Notes under the pieces: model-generated | Database searches by the model: none | Seen by the model: the letters and a program-made list of their open reading frames with translations, nothing else | Told to the model about the DNA's origin: nothing | Source of the DNA: Pseudomonadota bacterium | GTDB taxonomy: Bacteria > Pseudomonadota > Gammaproteobacteria > Burkholderiales > Rhodocyclaceae | Assembly: GCA_018261905.1 (NCBI GenBank) | Contig: JAGTRU010000009.1 | Span: 1-64,000, forward strand | Direction: 5' to 3' | DNA length: 64,000 bases | Shown here: positions 9,596-19,647 of the stretch, piece after piece | Layout: every line of letters begins with the position of its first letter | Numbering within the stretch: the stretch's first letter is position 1 | Position numbers and translations under genes: made by a program

Positions 9596-10969
9596 TCAGA
9601 AGCGGTAACGGGCGCCGAGCATCAAGGACTTGGGCGTGAAGTTGGCCGGCAGGCCGGAGTCCTTGTCGTAGCCCTGGCAGGTGCCGCCAGCGCAGAGCGA
9701 GTTCTGGCCGCCGTTCTGATTAGTGACCTGGGCGTAATAGGCGTAGAGGTCGGTCTGCTTGTCGAGGGCGAACTCGTAACCGAGGCCGATATGGTCGGAA
9801 TCGCGATTGCTACTCAGGCGGTCGTCGAGGTGACCGTAAACACCGCGCAGAGTGTGTCGGCCGGCCATCGGTACGGCCAGTCCCAGCCACCAGACGGCGC
9901 GATCCAGGCTGGTATTGGCCAGGGCGCCATCCTGCGTGTCCTTGCCGCGCAGATAGTGGCCATAGAGCTTGGCCAGGCCGAGATCGTAAGTGGCGGCGAA
10001 GTTGTAGGAAGTCCGGTTAATGTTTTCGGTGGCCGGGGCGGTGACCGTGCCGGTGCGCTGGAAGGAGAGGTAGCCGGCACCGAGGAAGAGCGGGCCCTTG
10101 CCATAGGTCAGGCTGGCGCTCACCCCTTTGCCTTCGTTTTCCGGTCCGCTACTGCTGTTGCCCGGCGTGCCGCCGGTGACGCCGACATCGGCCCGGCTGT
10201 TGTTTTCCATCCCCGCCGAATAGGCGACTTTGCCCTGGAAGCCGGCCAGTTTTGGCGTCGCATAGAACACCGCGTTGTCGAAGCGGCTGGCGGCGGCGCT
10301 CGACCACAGCCGGAAGGCCGTGGCGCCGCCGATCGTGAAGGGATCGGAGGGGCTGGTGATCGAGTAGATCGGGGCGTAATCGCGCCCGAAGCGCAAATCG
10401 CCGAATTTTTCGCTGCGCAGGCCGAGGAAGGTATTGCGCGAGAAAATGGCGACGCCGGTGGTATTGACCGACGCCGAGGAGGCGCTACCGGCTCCCGGGT
10501 TGCTGACGTTGCTCGAGTGGCCGGTATTTTGACCATTGTCGATGGAGACGCCGGCTTCGAGCTGGAAGTAGGCGGCGAGGTCGTCGCCGAAATTGCGTTC
10601 GCCCTTGAAGCCGAGTCGGCTGGCCGAGCCGAGGCCGCTCTGGACGCGGGTCTTGTTGCCCTGGCCATAATCGCCGATCTCAATGCCGGCATCGATGATG
10701 CCGTAGATACTGAAGCCGTCGGACATGGCCAAGCCCTTGCCCTTGGCTGGCGCCGCCGCCACCGCCTGGGTTGCCTGTTCCGCTTTTCGGGTCGCGGTGG
10801 CGGCCGTCGCCGCCGTCGCTTGCAGCAATTCCTCAAGCTTTTCCAGACGGGCCTTTTGCGCCTGGATTTCGGCGCGCAGTTCGTCGAGAGGTGCGGCCTG
10901 CGTTGGGGAGCTCAGGGCCAGGCTGCCGAAGCAGGCCAGGATGGCGAGCGTGATTGGATGTTTCTGCAT
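9596..10969 (-). CDS. Gram-negative trimeric porin with N-terminal coiled coil
   Basis: 457-residue outer-membrane protein. Signal peptide to about residue 25 (SSPTQA-AP), then a short coiled coil with LDELRAEIQAQKARLEKLEE, an Ala-rich linker, and a 16-strand type barrel starting SIYGIIDAGIEIGDYG, a betaproteobacterial general-porin pattern. It ends in aromatic RYRF, as expected for Bam-dependent insertion. GGAGGAG ribosome-binding site. It lies upstream of the ABC importer genes and divergent to the two-component system, so it probably admits the same solute across the outer membrane. Confidence 0.92.
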   Translation of the reverse strand: MQKHPITLAILACFGSLALSSPTQAAPLDELRAEIQAQKARLEKLEELLQATAATAATATRKAEQATQAVAAAPAKGKGLAMSDGFSIYGIIDAGIEIGDYGQGNKTRVQSGLGSASRLGFKGERNFGDDLAAYFQLEAGVSIDNGQNTGHSSNVSNPGAGSASSASVNTTGVAIFSRNTFLGLRSEKFGDLRFGRDYAPIYSITSPSDPFTIGGATAFRLWSSAAASRFDNAVFYATPKLAGFQGKVAYSAGMENNSRADVGVTGGTPGNSSSGPENEGKGVSASLTYGKGPLFLGAGYLSFQRTGTVTAPATENINRTSYNFAATYDLGLAKLYGHYLRGKDTQDGALANTSLDRAVWWLGLAVPMAGRHTLRGVYGHLDDRLSSNRDSDHIGLGYEFALDKQTDLYAYYAQVTNQNGGQNSLCAGGTCQGYDKDSGLPANFTPKSLMLGARYRF

Positions 10970-11146
10970 GGTGTCTCCTCCTTGTTGTCATTTCACGGGT
11001 GTCACCCGGCCGTTGTCGCACCGGATGGGAGGCGATTAGAAAGAAAACAGCTTTCGATTTGCTTTCGCTGCCTTGACGCGGAACAATTGCCGCCAATGAG
11101 TCAGGCCGGCGCGAATGTCCCGCACTGAGCCGGCCGAGGAGACAAA

Positions 11147-11824
11147 ATGCGAATTCTGCTGGTGGAGGACCATCCCGAGCTTTGCGAGTGGGTGGCCAAG
11201 GCCTTGCGTCAGGCGGGCTATGTGGTCGATACGACCGATCGCGGCGACCATGCCGAGCATCACCTGCTGACCGGCGAGTACGACGGCGTGCTGCTCGATC
11301 TGTCGCTGCCCGGCAAGGATGGGCTGGAAGTGCTGCGCCACCTGCGGGCGCGCGGTTCGCGCGTGCCGGTGCTGATCTTTACGGCGCGCGGTTCGGTCGA
11401 TGATCGGATCAAGGGGCTCAATCTGGGGGCCGACGACTATCTGCCCAAACCCTTCGAGCTGGCGGAACTGGAGGCCCGGCTGAAAGCCCTGTTGCGCCGC
11501 TCGCTCGGGCAGAACCCGGTGGTCCGCCTGGGCGACCTGGAGTTCGATACCCTCAGTCGCCTGCCCAGCGTGCGTGGCAAGCCATTGGCCCTGACGCCGC
11601 GCGAACTGGCCGTCCTGGAAACGCTGCTCAGCCGGATCGGCAGGCCGGTGGCGCGCGATGCGCTGTTCGAAAAAATCTTCAGCATGGAGCGGGATGCCCG
11701 GGCCGAGGCCATAGAGATTTACGTCCATCGCCTGCGCAAGAAGCTGGAAGGCTCGGGCGTCCAGATCACCACCGTGCGCGGCCTCGGTTACATGATCGGC
11801 GCGCTCAGCCAGGCGGCGGCTTGA
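11147..11824 (+). CDS. OmpR-family response regulator (TctD-like)
   Basis: 225 residues. The receiver domain has phosphorylatable D51 (VLLDLSLPGKDG), acidic E7/D8 and lysine in LPKPFE. The winged-helix DNA-binding domain has the LTPRELAVLETLL and EIYVHRLRKKLE segments. ATG behind GAGGAGA. It is divergent from the porin and overlaps the sensor gene by 4 bases. By analogy with TctDE, it probably switches on the adjacent porin and importer when the substrate is present. Confidence 0.95.
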   Translation: MRILLVEDHPELCEWVAKALRQAGYVVDTTDRGDHAEHHLLTGEYDGVLLDLSLPGKDGLEVLRHLRARGSRVPVLIFTARGSVDDRIKGLNLGADDYLPKPFELAELEARLKALLRRSLGQNPVVRLGDLEFDTLSRLPSVRGKPLALTPRELAVLETLLSRIGRPVARDALFEKIFSMERDARAEAIEIYVHRLRKKLEGSGVQITTVRGLGYMIGALSQAAA

Positions 11825-13218
11825 GGGCGCCGGGGCTCAAGCGCCGGCTGGCCATCTGGCTGTTCGGCGTGCTCTCGGCGCTGCTCGTGGTGGATGCCTG
11901 GTTCAGCTACAGCGATGCCCTGGGGGCAGCCAACCAGGCTTATGACCGTTCGCTGTCGGCCTCCGTGAAGGGCATCGCCGAACGGGTGTACGCCACCGAA
12001 AGCGAAGTGGTCGTCGATATTCCCTACTCGGCGCTCGAACTGTTCGAAGCGGGCAGTTCCGATCGCCTGTTCTACAGCGTTGGCATTCCCGGCGAGGCGG
12101 CGATTACCGGTTACGAAGCTTTGCCGCTGCCGGAAAATATCGTGACGAATAGCCCGGTGTTCTACGACGGGATCTACAAAGGGCAGCAACTGCGCCTTGG
12201 TGCCTTGCTCAAACCGCTGTATCGGCAGGAGTTTCCCAAGCCGGTGATGGTCATCGTCGGCGAAACGATCAATACCCGGCAAGAGGTGGTACAGCATCTT
12301 TTCTTGCGCGAGGTGGCGCGCAAGGCCTTGCTGATCGTGGTCGCGCTGGCCGTCGCCCTGTTTGCCACGATGATCGCCGTGCAGCCGATCGACAATCTCG
12401 GACAGGCCATCCGCGAGCGGCCGGAAGACGATCTGACGCCGATCGAGGCGGTCGATATGCCGCACGAGGTGAAACCCCTGGTCGATGCCATCAACCTCCA
12501 CATGCAGCGCATCGGCGCCATGCTCGAAGCGCGCCGCCGTTTCATCACTGATGCCGCGCACCAGTTGCGGACGCCGCTGGCCGTGCTCAACACGCAGGCC
12601 GAGTTTGCCCTGCGGCAACAGGCGGCGGCTGACATGCGGCCGGCCGTCGTGGCCCTGCATCGCAGTCTGGGCAGCGCCATCCGGCTGACCAATCAGTTGT
12701 TGTCGCTGTCCCGGGCCGAGCCGATCAATGGCCTGATGGTCGCCCGCCAGCCGGTCGATATCGCGGCCCTGGCGCGCGATATGGTGGTCGAGTTGCTACC
12801 GCTGGCCGAACGCAAGGGGATCGATCTCGGTTTCGAGGGGGCGACGACGGCACTGATCGTTCCCGGGCAGGCCGTGTTACTGCGCGAATTGCTGAGCAAT
12901 CTGATCGACAATGCCCTGCGCTACACGCCGGCGGCCGGCATCGTCACGGTGGCCGTCGATCTGGCCGAAGGCCCGGCGGCCCGGGCCAGAATCCGGGTGA
13001 TCGACAATGGGCCGGGCATTCCCGCGCAGTTTCGGGAACAGGTCTTTCTCCGCTTCTTCCGGCTCGATGGCGGCGATTACACGGGGAGCGGACTCGGCCT
13101 GGCTATCGTCCGCGAAATCGTCGTCGGGCATGGCGGCGAGATTTGCCTGGCCGATGCGCCCGGCGGCCAAGGCCTGCAGGTCGAGGTTGGCCTGCCATTG
13201 GCCGAGCCGCCGGCCTAG
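11821..13218 (+). CDS. Sensor histidine kinase (TctE-like)
   Basis: 465 residues. Transmembrane helix at 10-30, periplasmic region of the 2CSK_N type (about 31-165), a second helix near 165-190, then a DHp domain with phospho-acceptor H247 in AHQLRTPL and a complete HATPase domain ([26 protein letters not shown]). The start is TTG at 11821, overlapping the regulator stop as TTGA, which implies coupled translation. TctE-class kinases sense carboxylates and related small molecules, but the ligand here is unknown. Its 3' end overlaps convergent plsY by 4 bases. Confidence 0.93.
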   Translation: MRAPGLKRRLAIWLFGVLSALLVVDAWFSYSDALGAANQAYDRSLSASVKGIAERVYATESEVVVDIPYSALELFEAGSSDRLFYSVGIPGEAAITGYEALPLPENIVTNSPVFYDGIYKGQQLRLGALLKPLYRQEFPKPVMVIVGETINTRQEVVQHLFLREVARKALLIVVALAVALFATMIAVQPIDNLGQAIRERPEDDLTPIEAVDMPHEVKPLVDAINLHMQRIGAMLEARRRFITDAAHQLRTPLAVLNTQAEFALRQQAAADMRPAVVALHRSLGSAIRLTNQLLSLSRAEPINGLMVARQPVDIAALARDMVVELLPLAERKGIDLGFEGATTALIVPGQAVLLRELLSNLIDNALRYTPAAGIVTVAVDLAEGPAARARIRVIDNGPGIPAQFREQVFLRFFRLDGGDYTGSGLGLAIVREIVVGHGGEICLADAPGGQGLQVEVGLPLAEPPA

Positions 13219-13811
13219 GCCTTTTTCTTGCTGCCGATTTTCGCTTCCTGGCCGGCCAGCAGCCGCTGGATGTTCGGCCAATGCTTGCCGATCAGGGCCA
13301 TGCCGATGATGCCGACAACCAGGGTCGGGTGGTCGGCGCCGTGCATCAGGGCCGAGTACACCGGCGCCAGCATGGCGGCCAGGACGGCGGCCAGCGACGA
13401 GTAGCGGAAGGCGACGGCAATGAAAATCCAGGTGCCGAGGACGGCCAGGCCGAGCCCGGGGTCGAGGGCGAGCAGCACGCCGGCGGCGGTGGCGACGCCC
13501 TTGCCGCCCTTGAATTTGAGGAAGACCGGGTAGAGGTGGCCGAAGAACACGGCCAGCCCGACCAAGCCGGTGACAGTGTCGGAAAGGCCGTAGTGCAGGG
13601 CGCCGAAAACGGCCAGCCAGCCTTTCAGGGCATCGCCGAGCAGCGTCAATAGCGCCGCCTTCTTGTTGCCGCTGCGCAGCACATTGGTGGCGCCGGGATT
13701 GCCCGAACCGTAGGTGCGCGGGTCGGCCAGGCCGAACAGCTTGGAGGAAATCATGGCAAAGGGAACGGAGCCGAGCAGGTAGGCGGCGACAATGGCGAGG
13801 GCGGTTTGCAT
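13215..13811 (-). CDS. plsY: Acyl-phosphate glycerol-3-phosphate acyltransferase PlsY
   Basis: First acylation step of phospholipid synthesis: acyl-phosphate plus glycerol 3-phosphate gives lysophosphatidate. 198 residues in about five membrane segments. It has the family motifs [30 protein letters not shown] and the KHWPNI loop. Start at the ATG 13809-13811; the longer frame adds a non-hydrophobic stretch. Divergent from folB, with which it shares a 65-base gap containing TACAAT (13832-13837), a probable -10 for folB. Confidence 0.95.
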   Translation of the reverse strand: MQTALAIVAAYLLGSVPFAMISSKLFGLADPRTYGSGNPGATNVLRSGNKKAALLTLLGDALKGWLAVFGALHYGLSDTVTGLVGLAVFFGHLYPVFLKFKGGKGVATAAGVLLALDPGLGLAVLGTWIFIAVAFRYSSLAAVLAAMLAPVYSALMHGADHPTLVVGIIGMALIGKHWPNIQRLLAGQEAKIGSKKKA

Positions 13812-13876
13812 TGGTCTTATCCGGGCTGGAGTACAATCGCGGCGAATTTTACACCGCCAAGGCATCCCGACCCCGT

Positions 13877-14227
13877 ATGGACATCATTTTCATCGAAGAG
13901 CTGCGCGCTGAGACGTGGATAGGCATCTATCCGCGCGAAAAAGCCATGCCGCAGACGGTCGAGATCAGCCTGCAGATCGGCGTGCCCACGGTTTCCGCCG
14001 GGGCCAGCGACGACATTCGCGATACCGTGGACTACGCCGTGGTCGTCGAGCGCTTGCGTGCCGACCTGGTGGCCAGCCACTTCAATCTTCTGGAAGCGCT
14101 GGCCGAGCACGTGGCGAGCTACCTGCTGAAGAACTTCGCCTCGCACTGGGTGCGCGTCTCCATCGCCAAACTGGGCATGATGCCGGGCGTCAAGCGCGTC
14201 GGCGTGATCATCGAGCGGGCTATTTAA
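13877..14227 (+). CDS. folB: Dihydroneopterin aldolase FolB
   Basis: Folate-pathway enzyme; cleaves 7,8-dihydroneopterin to hydroxymethyl-dihydropterin and glycolaldehyde. 116 residues. The start [19 protein letters not shown] and the [10 protein letters not shown] and [10 protein letters not shown] segments are characteristic. A start at 13811 was rejected as it extends into the plsY side. The divergent folB-plsY pair is common in proteobacteria. The last 8 bases overlap the convergent ybaK gene. Confidence 0.94.
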   Translation: MDIIFIEELRAETWIGIYPREKAMPQTVEISLQIGVPTVSAGASDDIRDTVDYAVVVERLRADLVASHFNLLEALAEHVASYLLKNFASHWVRVSIAKLGMMPGVKRVGVIIERAI

Positions 14228-14711
14228 GGAGCGCTACGGCGACCGGTTTGGCCTGCAGGGCGCTGACCAGGTCGTGCGGATGGATGCCGACCAGGTAGCC
14301 GCGACGGCCGCCGTTGATGTAGATCAGCGGCAGGTCGAGGATGGTTTTTTCGAGATAGATCGGCATCGCCTTCTTGGTGCCGAACGGGCTGGTGCCGCCG
14401 ACCAAGTAGCCGGTATGGCGGTTGGCGACTTCCGGCTTGCAGGTCTCGACTTTCTTGCAGCCGATCTGGCGCGCCAGTTCCTTGGTCGAAACCTTGCAGT
14501 CGCCATGCATCAGGACGACCAGCGGCTTGGCATTCTCGTCCTCGAAAATCAGGGTCTTGATGACGCAATGCTCATCGACATTCAGCTCACGGGCCGAGAC
14601 CGTCGTTCCGCCGTGCTCTTCGTAGGCGTAGAGGTGGCTGGAAAAGGCGATCTGATGCGCCTTCAGGAATTTGGTGGCCTGGGTTTCGGGGCCGTGCTCG
14701 TTTTTGGACAT
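14220..14711 (-). CDS. ybaK: Cys-tRNA(Pro) deacylase YbaK/EbsC
   Basis: Trans-editing enzyme that hydrolyses cysteine from mischarged tRNA-Pro. 163 residues of the YbaK/ProX fold with ATKFLKAHQIAFSSHLY, the conserved VIKTLIFED segment, SPFGTKKAMPIYLE and NGGRRGYLVGI. Start chosen at ATG 14709-14711 (MSKNEHG); the upstream extension would run into the tautomerase gene. Confidence 0.92.
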   Translation of the reverse strand: MSKNEHGPETQATKFLKAHQIAFSSHLYAYEEHGGTTVSARELNVDEHCVIKTLIFEDENAKPLVVLMHGDCKVSTKELARQIGCKKVETCKPEVANRHTGYLVGGTSPFGTKKAMPIYLEKTILDLPLIYINGGRRGYLVGIHPHDLVSALQAKPVAVALLK

Positions 14712-14755
14712 GGTCTGTTTCCGGCAATCTGGGACGGCGTCAGCGGTGCGTGCCA

Positions 14756-14962
14756 TTAAGAGGAAGTTTGGGCTTTTTTCCAGTCGTCGGTCAATTGCCC
14801 GGCAAATCCCCAATCTTCTTCGGCAATTTCCTGGATGACGATGTGGATGTGTTCCGGGCGTTTGTCCAGCACCCGGACCAGCGCGTTGGTCACCTCTTTG
14901 ACGATTTCGGCTTTTTGCGCCCGCGTCGCGCCGCGGGTGATCTGGATGTTTACGTAGGGCAT
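14756..14962 (-). CDS. 4-oxalocrotonate tautomerase family protein
   Basis: Small tautomerase subunit of 68 residues. MPYVNIQITRG places the catalytic proline directly after the initiator Met, which decides the start at 14960-14962 over the Met 9 bases upstream (that start, MPAMPY, would also place a Pro second). Family members act as hexamers and interconvert keto-enol forms or dehalogenate; the substrate here is unknown. It ends 44 bases before the ybaK start and may be co-transcribed with it. Confidence 0.88.
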   Translation of the reverse strand: MPYVNIQITRGATRAQKAEIVKEVTNALVRVLDKRPEHIHIVIQEIAEEDWGFAGQLTDDWKKAQTSS

Positions 14963-15047
14963 GGCGGGCACCGGAAAGTCGGCGGTCGGGGAAGGGCGGT
15001 CATCATAAACGAAGGATGCTGGTCGGTCGAAAGTCGCGCTCGGGACT

Positions 15048-15257
15048 TCATTTTCTGGCTGAGAAATACAGGCAGGGCTGGCCGGAGGCGGCGATCACCT
15101 CGAGTTCCGGTTGGCGCTGGCTTTTGAAATCGAGCGCCCGGCAGCCGTAGCGGAACGGCAGTTGGTGGGTGATGAAATAATGGCTGCACCGATGGCAGCG
15201 GCGCGGTGGGCCGGTCTCGGCCGGGCGCGGCTCAGCCCCGGGGGTGATGGATGGCAT
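15048..15257 (-). CDS. Conserved small cysteine protein (CHRC motif), xerD-overlapping
   Basis: 69 residues with C21, C24, C39 and C62, an arrangement like a zinc-binding or rubredoxin-like knuckle; the core CHRCSHYFITH and GCRALDFKS resembles short uncharacterised betaproteobacterial proteins. The ATG at 15255-15257 lies inside the xerD 3' end (26-base overlap), so translation is probably coupled to xerD. Function unknown. Its codon use fits the neighbours, and the Cys spacing argues against a chance frame. Confidence 0.72.
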   Translation of the reverse strand: MPSITPGAEPRPAETGPPRRCHRCSHYFITHQLPFRYGCRALDFKSQRQPELEVIAASGQPCLYFSARK

Positions 15258-16152
15258 GCAGGGATTTCAGGCGTTCGCGGGCGACGTGGGTATAAATCTG
15301 GGTCGTCGTGATGTCGGCATGGCCGAGTAGTAACTGGACAACGCGCAGATCGGCGCCGTGGTTGAGCAAATGGGTGGCGAAGGCGTGGCGCAGGACATGC
15401 GGCGACAGCTTGGCGGGATCGATTTCGGCCTGCCGGGCATAGCGTTTGATCAGTTGCCAGAAAGCCTGCCGGGTCATCGCGCCGCCCCGGCCGGTGACGA
15501 ACAGCGCGTCGCTGGTCTGGCCCTTGATGATGTCCGGGCGGGCTTCGGCGAGGTAGCGTTGCAGCCAGTCGATGGCCACCTCGCCGAGCGGCACCAGTCG
15601 TTCCTTGCTGCCCTTGCCGAGAACGCGGACGACGCCCTCATTGAAGCCGACTTCGTGGCTTTTCAGATTGACCAGTTCGGAAACCCGCAGGCCGCTGGCA
15701 TAGAGCGTTTCGAGCATGGCGCGGTCGCGCAGGCCAAGCGGATTGCCCAGGTCGGGGGCATCGAGCAGGTTATCCACCTGTTTTTCCGACATCACCTTGG
15801 GCAGGCGCGAGGGGCGGGCCGGGTTGGCTAGTTTCAGCGTCGGGTCGGTGAAAATGCGGCCGCGGCCGAGTTGCCAGCGATAGAAACGGCGCAAGGCCGA
15901 CAGGTAACGGGATTGCGAGGTGGCGCGGGTGTGTCGCGAGAGGTGGGCGATGAAGGCGGTGAGCGTCGTGTCGCGGATGTCGAGCAGCGGCTCGCCGGCA
16001 TTGCCGGCCAGCCAGAGGGCCAGGCGGCCGAGGTCGGAGCGATAGCTGTCGAGCGTCGCTTTGGCCAGGCCGTCTTCCAGCCACAGGGCATCGCAGAAAT
16101 TGTCGATTTCGGCGAGGTCAGTTGCAGCGGGGGGCGAATTCGCGGTTTTCAT
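15232..16152 (-). CDS. xerD: Tyrosine recombinase XerD
   Basis: Site-specific recombinase that, with XerC, resolves chromosome dimers at dif during division. 306 residues. N-terminal SAM-like core-binding domain (EIDNFCDALWLEDGLAKATL), then the catalytic domain with Arg in ASGLRVSELV, Lys in GKGSKERLVP, HVLR, LGHADITTTQIY and the nucleophilic Tyr before THV. Start ATG 16150-16152, overlapping the ogt 3' end by 35 bases. XerD rather than XerC is favoured by the RLPKVMSEKQV segment. Confidence 0.93.
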   Translation of the reverse strand: MKTANSPPAATDLAEIDNFCDALWLEDGLAKATLDSYRSDLGRLALWLAGNAGEPLLDIRDTTLTAFIAHLSRHTRATSQSRYLSALRRFYRWQLGRGRIFTDPTLKLANPARPSRLPKVMSEKQVDNLLDAPDLGNPLGLRDRAMLETLYASGLRVSELVNLKSHEVGFNEGVVRVLGKGSKERLVPLGEVAIDWLQRYLAEARPDIIKGQTSDALFVTGRGGAMTRQAFWQLIKRYARQAEIDPAKLSPHVLRHAFATHLLNHGADLRVVQLLLGHADITTTQIYTHVARERLKSLHAIHHPRG

Positions 16153-16609
16153 GGTGCAGCAGCCAGCGTTTGACCTCAAGCAGGAAGCCGCCGCCCTGGC
16201 GGGCAAAACCGCCCAGCCCGCCGCCGCTGGCGACGACGCGATGGCAGGGGACGACCAGCGGGTAGGGATTGGCGCCGCAGGCCTGGCCGACGGCGCGCGG
16301 GGCGTTTTTCAGGTGTTTCGCCAGTTCGCCGTAGGTCCGCGTTTGGCAAGCCGGGATAGCGGCGATGTCGTGCCAGACGCGGCGCTGGAAGGCGGTGCCG
16401 GCCGGGCGCAGGGGCAGGGCAAAGCGGAATTCGGGATCGGCCAGATAGGCCTGCAACTGGCGTGCCGCCTCGGCGGCAAGCGGCGTACTCGGGGCTTGTG
16501 GTGGCTGCGGCTCGAGAAAGTCGATGCCGGTGATTTCATCTTCCGAACAGCAAATGCCCAGGGCAAAGCCGGGGGCGCCCACGATGGCCTGATAGGTCGG
16601 ATTGTTCAT
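16118..16609 (-). CDS. ogt: Methylated-DNA--protein-cysteine methyltransferase
   Basis: Suicide repair enzyme that moves alkyl groups from O6-alkylguanine to its own cysteine. 163 residues. Active-site C122 lies in VVPCHRVV, the helix-turn-helix RTYGELAKHL precedes it, and GGFARQGGGFLLEVKRWLL follows. It is the single-domain Ogt type without an Ada N-terminus. ATG behind AAGGAGG. The first gene of an ogt-xerD-small-protein overlap chain. Confidence 0.95.
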   Translation of the reverse strand: MNNPTYQAIVGAPGFALGICCSEDEITGIDFLEPQPPQAPSTPLAAEAARQLQAYLADPEFRFALPLRPAGTAFQRRVWHDIAAIPACQTRTYGELAKHLKNAPRAVGQACGANPYPLVVPCHRVVASGGGLGGFARQGGGFLLEVKRWLLHHENREFAPRCN

Positions 16610-16646
16610 CTTGCCTCCTTAATCGGATGCCGGAAACGGCCAGGGT

Positions 16647-17822
16647 TTAGAACGCCGAAATCCCGGTTTGTGCCCGGCCGAGAATCAGGGCGTGGATGTC
16701 GTGTGTCCCTTCGTAAGTATTGACCACTTCCAGATTGACCAGGTGGCGGATGATCCCGAAGTCGTCGGAAATGCCGTTGCCGCCCAGCATGTCGCGCGCC
16801 GTGCGGGCGATGTCGAGGGCTTTGCCGCAGGAGTTGCGCTTCAGCAGCGAGATGACTTCCGGGGTCGCGCTGCCGTCGTCCATCATGCGGCCGAGGCGCA
16901 GGACGCTCTGCAGACCGAGGCTGATTTCGGTCTGCATGTCGACCAGCTTTTTCTGGATCAACTGGTTGGCGGCCAGCGGCCGCTCGAACTGCCGACGGTC
17001 CAGCGTGTATTGGCGGGCCGTGTGCCAGCAGAATTCGGCCGCGCCGAGGGCGCCCCAGGCGATGCCGTAACGGGCCGCATTGAGACAGGTGAATGGGGCT
17101 TTCAGGCCGCTCGCGGCGGGCAACTGATTTTCGCTTGGCACGAAAACCTCGTCCATGACGATGTCGCCGGTCAGTGCGGCGCGCAGCCCGACCTTGCCGT
17201 GAATGAGCGGGGCGGTCAGTCCGGCCATGCCCTTTTCGAGAATGAAGCCGCGCACGGTGCCGGCATCATCCTTGGCCCAGACGATGAAAATGTCGGCGAT
17301 CGGCGCATTGCTGATCCAGGTCTTGCGCCCGGAAAGTTTCCAGCCGCCTGCCACGCTCCGCGCCCGGCTGCGGGCGCTGGCCGGGTCGGAGCCGGAGTCG
17401 GGTTCGGTCAGGCCGAAACAGCCGATCAGCTCGCCCTTGCCGAGTTGCGGCAGGTATTTCTGTTTTTGTTGATCGCTGCCGAACCGGTAGATCGGCAGCA
17501 TGACCAGCGAGGACTGCACGCTCAACAGCGTGCGGTAGGCCGAATCGACGTATTCGATCTCGCGGGCGATCAGGCCATAGGAGACGTAATTGAGGCCGCT
17601 GCCGCCGAATTGCGGCGGCAGGGTGCACCCGAGCAGGCCCATCTCGCCCATCGCGCGGTAGACCGCCGGGTCGCACGTCTCGTTGCGAAAGGCGTCGCGG
17701 ATGCGCGGCTGCAGGGTTTTCTGGGCGAAATCGCGGGCGGCGTTGCGGACTTGCCGTTCGTCGGCGGCCAGTTGGCTGTCGAGAAGAAACGGGTCTTGCC
17801 AGTTGAATGAGGGGGCGGTCAT
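16647..17822 (-). CDS. gcdH: Glutaryl-CoA dehydrogenase
   Basis: FAD enzyme that oxidises and decarboxylates glutaryl-CoA to crotonyl-CoA in lysine, tryptophan and anaerobic aromatic degradation. 391 residues. Catalytic base E371 lies in [17 protein letters not shown], a near-exact glutaryl-CoA dehydrogenase tail; the FAD/substrate segment [14 protein letters not shown] and [14 protein letters not shown] are present. No beta-oxidation neighbours are in the window, so the route it serves cannot be read from context. It begins 3 bases after the hemerythrin stop. Confidence 0.94.
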   Translation of the reverse strand: MTAPSFNWQDPFLLDSQLAADERQVRNAARDFAQKTLQPRIRDAFRNETCDPAVYRAMGEMGLLGCTLPPQFGGSGLNYVSYGLIAREIEYVDSAYRTLLSVQSSLVMLPIYRFGSDQQKQKYLPQLGKGELIGCFGLTEPDSGSDPASARSRARSVAGGWKLSGRKTWISNAPIADIFIVWAKDDAGTVRGFILEKGMAGLTAPLIHGKVGLRAALTGDIVMDEVFVPSENQLPAASGLKAPFTCLNAARYGIAWGALGAAEFCWHTARQYTLDRRQFERPLAANQLIQKKLVDMQTEISLGLQSVLRLGRMMDDGSATPEVISLLKRNSCGKALDIARTARDMLGGNGISDDFGIIRHLVNLEVVNTYEGTHDIHALILGRAQTGISAF

Positions 17823-17825
17823 CGT

Positions 17826-18281
17826 TTAGCTGAATATTCGTCGGAACCAGCCGACTTCCTTGGGTGCATCGAGCGGTTCGATCTCCGGCTGCATGTTGGC
17901 CTTTACCGCGCTGACGTAGTCGGCATCGTCGCAGCGGATGTGGTTGACCAGCCAGCGGGCCAGCATCGCATGTAGTTCTTCCGAGATGTCTTCGCCCTGG
18001 GTAATGCGTTGCTGGTATTCCGACACCTTGCGGGTAAACAACTCGTGAACTTTCTTGTGCGGTTTGCGGTACTGGTAGCCCGCTTCTTCCTGCAGGCTTT
18101 CCTCGAAAGCAAAATGGGAAAGGGTGTAGTCCACGCAGTCATCAACCACCTGCTGTATTTTTTTCAGGTCTTTGACGACCTGTGTCGCTTCGAGTTCATT
18201 GATGAATTCGACAATACGCATGTGTTGCTGATCGATGACGGTAATGCCGGTATTCAGATCTGCTGTCCAGAAAATAGCCAT
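17826..18281 (-). CDS. Bacteriohemerythrin
   Basis: 151-residue oxygen-binding four-helix bundle with a diiron site. All ligand positions are present: H20, H56/E60, H75/H79, H114 and D119. Single-domain proteins of this type carry or store oxygen or sense it in microaerophilic bacteria. Start at ATG 18279-18281; a TTG four codons upstream is possible but lacks a better ribosome-binding site. Followed closely by gcdH, perhaps in one transcript. A second hemerythrin lies at 57226-57597. Confidence 0.94.
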   Translation of the reverse strand: MAIFWTADLNTGITVIDQQHMRIVEFINELEATQVVKDLKKIQQVVDDCVDYTLSHFAFEESLQEEAGYQYRKPHKKVHELFTRKVSEYQQRITQGEDISEELHAMLARWLVNHIRCDDADYVSAVKANMQPEIEPLDAPKEVGWFRRIFS

Positions 18282-18390
18282 TTTGGGTGCCAATTATTCG
18301 GTTTGAGTAACTGGCCGAGTGTCTTTGCCGGTCGTGCATATGTCAAGGGCACAACCGGCAATTTCTGTGCGTCGGCGCGAATAAGCCGGG

Positions 18391-19647
18391 TCAAGCCCGG
18401 ACGTGGCCATCGCCCAAGACCACCCACTTCTGGCTGGTCAGCCCGTCGAGGCCGACCGGGCCGCGGGCGTGGATCTTGTCGGTGGAAATGCCGATTTCGG
18501 CGCCCAGGCCGTACTCGAAACCATCGGCGAAGCGCGTCGAAGCGTTGATCATGACCGAGGCCGAATCGACTTCACGCAGGAAGCGCATGGCCTTCGGATG
18601 ATTGTCGGTGACGATGGCTTCGGTGTGGTGCGAGGAATACTGGTTGATGTGGGCGATCGCTTCGTCAATGCCGGAAACCACCTTGATCGAGATGATCGGT
18701 GCCAGGTATTCGGTGTAGTAATCCTCTTCCGTGGCCGCCACGGCATTCGGCAGGATGGCGCAGGTTTCGGCGCAGCCGCGGATCTCGACGCCCTTGCCGG
18801 TCAGCATGTGGGCGATCGGCGGCAGCAGCATGGCGGCGACCGAGCGATCGACGAGCAGCGACTCGGTGGTGTTGCAGGTGCCGTAGCGCTGGGTCTTGGA
18901 ATTTTCGACGATGCGCAAGGCCTTGTTCGGGTCGGCGTCCTCTTCGAGATAGACGTGGCAGTTGCCATCAAGGTGCTGGATCATCGGCACGCGGGCTTCG
19001 GCCAGCAGGCGGGCGATCAGGCCCTTGCCGCCGCGCGGCACGATGACGTCGACAAATTCGCGCAGGGTGATCAGTTCGCCGACGGCGGCGCGGTCGGTGG
19101 TGTCGATGACCTGCACGCTGTCGGCCGGCAGGCCGGCAGCCTGTAGCGCTTCGTGGACGAGGGCGGCGATCGCCCGGTTGCAGTTGATGGCTTCCGAACC
19201 GCCGCGCAGGATGGCCGCGTTGCCCGATTTCAGGCAGAGCGCTGCGGCGTCGGCGGTGACGTTCGGGCGGGCTTCGTAGATGATGCCGATGACGCCGAGC
19301 GGGACGCGCATCTTGCCGACCTGGATGCCGCTCGGGCGGAACTTGATGTCGGTCATTTCGCCGATCGGGTCGGCCAGCGCGGCCACCTGTTCGACGCCTT
19401 CGGCCATGCTGTCGACGCCTTTCTCGCTGAGCGCCAGGCGGTCGAGCAGAGCCGCCTCGAGCCCGGCGGCACGGGCGGCGGCGAGGTCAAGGGCGTTGGC
19501 GGCGATCAGCGCGGCCTTGTCGCGGCGGATGGCGTTAGCCAACTGCAACAGCGCGGCATTTTTCTCGGCAGTGGTGGCGCCGGCCAGGCGGCGCGAGGCG
19601 GCGCGGGCGCGGCGGCCGACGTCCTGCATGTATTGCTTGATATCCAT
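18391..19647 (-). CDS. proA: Glutamate-5-semialdehyde dehydrogenase (gamma-glutamyl phosphate reductase)
   Basis: Second step of proline synthesis: NADPH reduction of gamma-glutamyl phosphate. 418 residues. It has the catalytic Cys in [43 protein letters not shown] and the [15 protein letters not shown] tail. Start ATG 19645-19647 behind TCCGGAAC; the longer frame was rejected. It lies downstream of holA in the same orientation, but the opposite-strand gene at 19772 separates them. Confidence 0.96.
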   Translation of the reverse strand: MDIKQYMQDVGRRARAASRRLAGATTAEKNAALLQLANAIRRDKAALIAANALDLAAARAAGLEAALLDRLALSEKGVDSMAEGVEQVAALADPIGEMTDIKFRPSGIQVGKMRVPLGVIGIIYEARPNVTADAAALCLKSGNAAILRGGSEAINCNRAIAALVHEALQAAGLPADSVQVIDTTDRAAVGELITLREFVDVIVPRGGKGLIARLLAEARVPMIQHLDGNCHVYLEEDADPNKALRIVENSKTQRYGTCNTTESLLVDRSVAAMLLPPIAHMLTGKGVEIRGCAETCAILPNAVAATEEDYYTEYLAPIISIKVVSGIDEAIAHINQYSSHHTEAIVTDNHPKAMRFLREVDSASVMINASTRFADGFEYGLGAEIGISTDKIHARGPVGLDGLTSQKWVVLGDGHVRA

